Source: Cenococcum geophilum 1.58 (lineage: Eukaryota; Ascomycota; Dothideomycetes; Gloniales; Gloniaceae). From it: 64,000 bases of DNA. Below, in pieces: positions 60,510 through 64,000 of the stretch. The first letter of the stretch is position 1. Each line of letters begins with the position of its first letter. A program made the translations under genes and the position numbers. Location of the stretch: the NCBI GenBank assembly GCA_001692895.1, contig KV748178.1, positions 2,280,536 to 2,344,535 of the forward strand, in the 5' to 3' direction. The notes below the pieces were generated by a model. It worked only from the letters and a program-made list of their open reading frames with translations. It was not told where the DNA came from and ran no database searches.

Positions 60510-60651
60510 GAATTGCGTGTCAAGTTAGTCAAATGCGTGTCAAGTTAGTCAAATGCGTGTCAAGTTGGTCAATTGCGTGTCGAGTTGGTTAAATTGCATG
60601 TCAATTACGCGAAACGCGAAAATCAAAGTCTACTTGAATCTCATCCTGCGA
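60510..60651. repeat. MULE right subterminal repeats
   Basis: About four copies of GCGTGTCAAGTTRGTCAAAT-like units (60514-60605), then a unique 45 bp before the terminal 14-bp repeat. Hardly RIPped. Confidence 0.85.
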
Positions 60652-60667
60652 ATATTTTCCCGATGAA

Positions 60668-63600
60668 GGGAACTAATAAATTAAGTAATTAAGATTAATA
60701 ATTGGATTTACTAAAGGGAACAGGCTAAGAGAGGCTAGGATAGAGTTCTATAGTTATATAAGGCGTAGAGCACATAATAACTAAAGCTAAGTTAAAAACT
60801 ATAGTATAGCGCAGAGCTAATAGACCTAAGCGGTACTAAAGAATCTAGGAAATAGAATAAAAAATTATAGAAACCTAAAGGATAAGAATTAAGTAATTAA
60901 AGGTCTAAGGAGTAGAGGCTAAATTAAGGATCTTAGCAGCAGAAGATATTTAGGCGGACTCTATAGTAAGAAAAATAGTTTAAAAAAGGAGCTTATATAA
61001 ATTATAGAAAATAAGATTATTATATTAAAGACTATAGAAGTAGTTAGAGTTACTATATAGTAAAAGAAATAAGACTAGCAGACGATATATATGTATAAAG
61101 GGATAATAATATACTATAAGGAACAAAAAAATATTTAATTAAAAGTTTTACGTTTTATTATAATAACGTATACTAAATTTATAAGGACGCTAAGTATAGC
61201 GCAAGCTATTAGCTATAGGAGCTATATTTAGCGGAATATAAAGAAACTAATAAACTAGTTTACAGATCGGATATTAAGGACAATAATTTTAACGTAGGCG
61301 AAACATTTTATAATAATAAGGTAATAAGGGCCACTTATTAAGAGTAAGTAGACCTCGAAGATATTATACTAGAGGTAGAGGATAATTCCACTATAGAACA
61401 GGGAACATTAGTAGGGATTAAGACCCCACTAAATACAATATTTATCGCTTTGTAAAATATAAGAGAAGTAGGATAATAAGCCACTTTGGCACTTAATAAA
61501 GGCAAAAGGCTAAAGACTTAAGATTCTTAAGAAGAGATAAAAGGTAACTAAGATTCTTAAGACGAGATAAGGTAAGCTTAGGGACCTATAACGGATAATA
61601 ACCAATAGAGTAGAGTAATAGCTTAGTTTAAAGATATACAAATAAGCTTAGGACAGAGTTTCCCATAGATATAAGATTCTTAAGACGAGATAAGTAAGAT
61701 TTAAGACTCTTAAGATGAGATAAGAACACTAAATAAGCCTAATTAGACTAAGGCTAGAGTAAAGCTTAAGATAGAAACAAGCTCAGGATTAAGAATCTAA
61801 AGGGGTTAAAAATTTAGGGTATAGATAAAAACACCTATAAATAAGAGGCAAGAGGCTTCTTTATAGATTAGAGAATCTATAGCATAAATAGCAGTTAGAC
61901 TAGGAGACAAATATATAGACCTAGAAGACTTACCAGGAGAATATAGTATTTGGCCTAAAAATTAAAAAATTAATACTAAGATTAAAAAGTAAGAAGACTT
62001 TAAGGATCTATCTATAAGATATAAACTAAAAGAAACTATAAAAGAATTTAGATAAAGAATTATTATATAGCAAAAATAGAAACTAAATAAAAGATTTAGT
62101 ATATTAGGACGTATAAGGGATAAAGCGCTAGTATAAAGAATTACTAATAAGCCTAGAGTAGGTACACTAAGAGCTAAATAGCTTACCAAACTAGAATAAG
62201 AAGAGGATTTAGGGATTCTAACTAGGTTCGAAGAACGATATATAAAGGGCTATTACAATATAGTAATAAAAAGATACTTCCTTATAGACGAGCCGTATAC
62301 ACTTAAAGGGCTATACTAAAAGTGGTATAGATAATAACATAATAATAAGTAAGAAGATTTCTATATATAGTTAGATAAGAAAGTTATCTAAGACTACCCA
62401 ATTATAGAAAAGGCTATAAGTCATATTAAAGGAGCCTTAATTATGATATTAAAAGATCTAAAGAAGTAATTAGAGGACTAAAGAAGCGAGAGGTAAATTA
62501 TAATACCTGTAAATAAAGTCGTAACACTTAGACTAATATAAGAAAGGTTTAAACTTAGGGATAAAAATAAACTAAAAGTTAACCTAAAACACTAAGCATA
62601 TTATACGTTAGTATATATTACATATATAGATAATATAACGTAATTAGTAAGTATCCTAGCCACGCAAGTAAGCTGGCCATCTTAAAAATTAAAAGATTCA
62701 TACTTTAATATCTTAACAACCACTTTATCATAAATTCTAATAATTTAAATTTGGACTTTTATATACGTTATGCAGCTTCTATTAAAGTTACATAGTAATT
62801 GGTTTAGTGGTTTTTAAAATATTATAATTTGGGGGCCAAAATAAAGCTAAATTGCTATATCTTAAAAACTATGCAACTAATTATTATGTAACTTTAATAG
62901 AAGCTGCAAAGCGTATATAAAAGTCTAAATCTAAATTATTAGAATTTATTATTAAGTGGTTGTTAAGATATTAAGGTATGAATTTTCTAATTTTTAGTGG
63001 GGTTTTGAGGTGGCTAGCTTACTTGCGTGGCCAGGATACTTACCGATTACGTTAGAGTACTAAAAGATAAGAACCGAAAGTACCTAGTAAGGATATATTG
63101 GTTATTAAACAAGGCGAAATATAGAAACGCTAAGTATATATATAGTTAGCACCTAGTAGAAGTGCAAAACTAAGGGGATTTAATACTTTAACCAGGAAGA
63201 TTCCTTATAGAAAAATGCCTAAACGGATAATAGTGGTGGGAATACCCAGAAAACACGTGTCTATAGTATATTAAAGATAAAAAGTAAACTAGGCATTAGC
63301 TAAAGAATAAGCTAAGTATAATAGGATTAAATAGCCAATAGTTAGGAAAAGTGGAGGCCTATAAAACTAGAGGGAGCTAGTAGTAGAGCCTTAAACCCTT
63401 AACGGAATTTAAGAACAACACCTAAATTTACAAGTTAAATAGCAAAATTAATAGTTTAAAGCGTTAATAGATAGTGGAGTAACACAAAACTATATCTTAT
63501 TAGTAGTAGTTAAGAGAATAGAACTACCTTATAAACAGAAGAAATAACTTTACCTATTAATAATAATTTTAGGAGATCTAATAGCCTATAAAGGAGGGAT

Positions 63601-64000
63601 TATTAATCTAGAAACAGGACCTATTTAGCTAACTATTAAAGGGAAACAGATTAAGATGTCTTTTAATATATTACTATTAGGGAATAATAAGGCAGTACTA
63701 GAAATACCTTAGTTATAGGAATATAATCTAAAGATCAATTAGATTACAGGTTAAGTTAATATTAGAGATACTTAACGCCGCAAAATACAATAATAAACTA
63801 AGTTAGTATAGTACTAAGTTAAAGTAATATACAAAGAGACTAAGCAAGGCTTAAGTTATGTACTAAAAAGATACTATAAATATAGTAAGAAACTATAGTC
63901 ACCGGAAAGTAAGAAGCTATTAAATTATATAATATAGAACTATAAAATAGAGTTAGAACTAAGAATAAGTCTAAGGTTCTTTCTAATCTATAAGCTTACT
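60668..64000 (+). pseudogene. Gypsy C gag to RT, continued to the window edge
   Basis: Resumes after the MULE. Knuckle at about 60985-61035 with all Cys changed (YINYRK..YYIKDY). QDSQDEIR-type repeats at 61519-61720. The protease at 63461-63482 keeps the catalytic triad as LIDSGVTQNYI, better than Gypsy A or B. RT begins near 63900 (LRFFLIYKLT). Interrupted at 62638-63052 by a MITE. Incomplete at the right edge. Confidence 0.83.
62638..63052. mobile_element. Fold-back MITE, 415 bp, Tc1/mariner-like ends
   Basis: Flanked by TA on both sides (62636-62637 and 63053-63054). The ends are ACGTAATYRGTAAGTATCCT and its reverse complement. The two halves are inverted copies for about 185 bp each, around a centre with TTTGGGGGCCAAAATA. 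No coding capacity. The TA duplication suggests mobilisation by a Tc1/mariner-type transposase, not seen in this window. Confidence 0.88.

Larger units (their letters stand above)
42097..60665 (-). mobile_element. MULE-type DNA transposon (about 5 kb) enlarged by a nested Gypsy element
   Basis: The termini are exact 14-bp inverted repeats CATCGGGAAAATAT (42097-42110, and 60652-60665 reversed). Inside is a second, 191-bp inverted pair. A transposase with MULE features is on the minus strand. Without Gypsy B and its duplication the element is about 5.0 kb. The gag of Gypsy C is interrupted exactly at these ends: CCCTAA on the left and AAGGGAACTAA on the right rebuild the uninterrupted sequence seen in Gypsy B at 58470-58490, leaving a duplication of only AA. 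That is short for a MULE (usually 8-11 bp), so the superfamily call rests on the protein. Confidence 0.85.
40952..64000 (+). mobile_element. Gypsy C, chromovirus-like LTR element holding a MULE and a MITE; right end outside the window
   Basis: The 5' LTR is 40952-41375, with gag to 42096. The element is interrupted by a DNA transposon (42097-60665) and resumes with gag, linker, protease and the start of RT up to 64000. The LTR and coding match Gypsy B. It is inserted into Copia C; the 5 bp before the LTR, GGCTT, should recur after its 3' LTR. Confidence 0.9.

Noticed and set aside
2761..64000. Centromere
   Set aside because: AT-rich nested repeats would fit, but so would an ordinary RIPped heterochromatin block; sequence alone cannot tell.

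Overview
The window is ascomycete nuclear DNA. One spliced host gene of ordinary base composition, a HET-domain protein, occupies about the first 2.5 kb. From about 2.76 kb to the right edge the DNA is almost entirely transposon wreckage. The wreckage is AT-rich and poor in CpA/TpG, its reading frames are full of TAA and TAG where CAA, CAG or TGG are expected, and the changes between repeat copies are nearly all transitions. That is the mark of repeat-induced point mutation (RIP) acting mainly at CpA, so the source is a Pezizomycotina fungus with a compartmented 'two-speed' genome. A Dothideomycete is plausible, but the species is not determinable here. Frames are usually kept across whole elements; stops, rather than frameshifts, break them.

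Layout. (1) 1-2488: HET gene, entering from the left edge. (2) 2761-11142: LINE-like relict split by a complete Copia element on the minus strand (3485-9104, duplication ATAGG), then an unrecognised decayed frame. (3) 11143-35652: a plus-strand chromodomain Gypsy element (Gypsy A) carrying three complete nested elements: LINE A (15129-20420, 16-bp duplication), Copia A (21236-26715, minus strand, duplication GAATA) and Copia E (29018-35044, plus strand, duplication CTAAC). (4) 35653-38691: decayed sequence holding a 2.16-kb deletion derivative of the Copia A family (36320-38479, duplication GATAG). (5) 38692-64000: a five-level nest. Copia C is cut by Gypsy C, which is cut by a MULE-type DNA transposon (42097-60665), which is cut by Gypsy B (46076-59626, duplication ATATT), which is cut by LINE B (49184-54759, 16-bp duplication). 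Gypsy C resumes at 60666 and holds a 415-bp fold-back MITE.

No element here looks able to move. Removing each insert with one copy of its target duplication gives back a continuous frame in the host element, so the order of insertion can be read directly. Less usual features are a coiled-coil-like frame conserved antisense to pol in two Gypsy copies; a MULE whose left end has grown about 1.9 kb of little-RIPped minisatellites and whose inverted repeat contains the end of its own transposase gene; and a Copia derivative whose deletion junction is a tandem repeat made from its pre-integrase domain. The host function of the window rests on the HET gene alone; such proteins act in non-self recognition and cell death after hyphal fusion.
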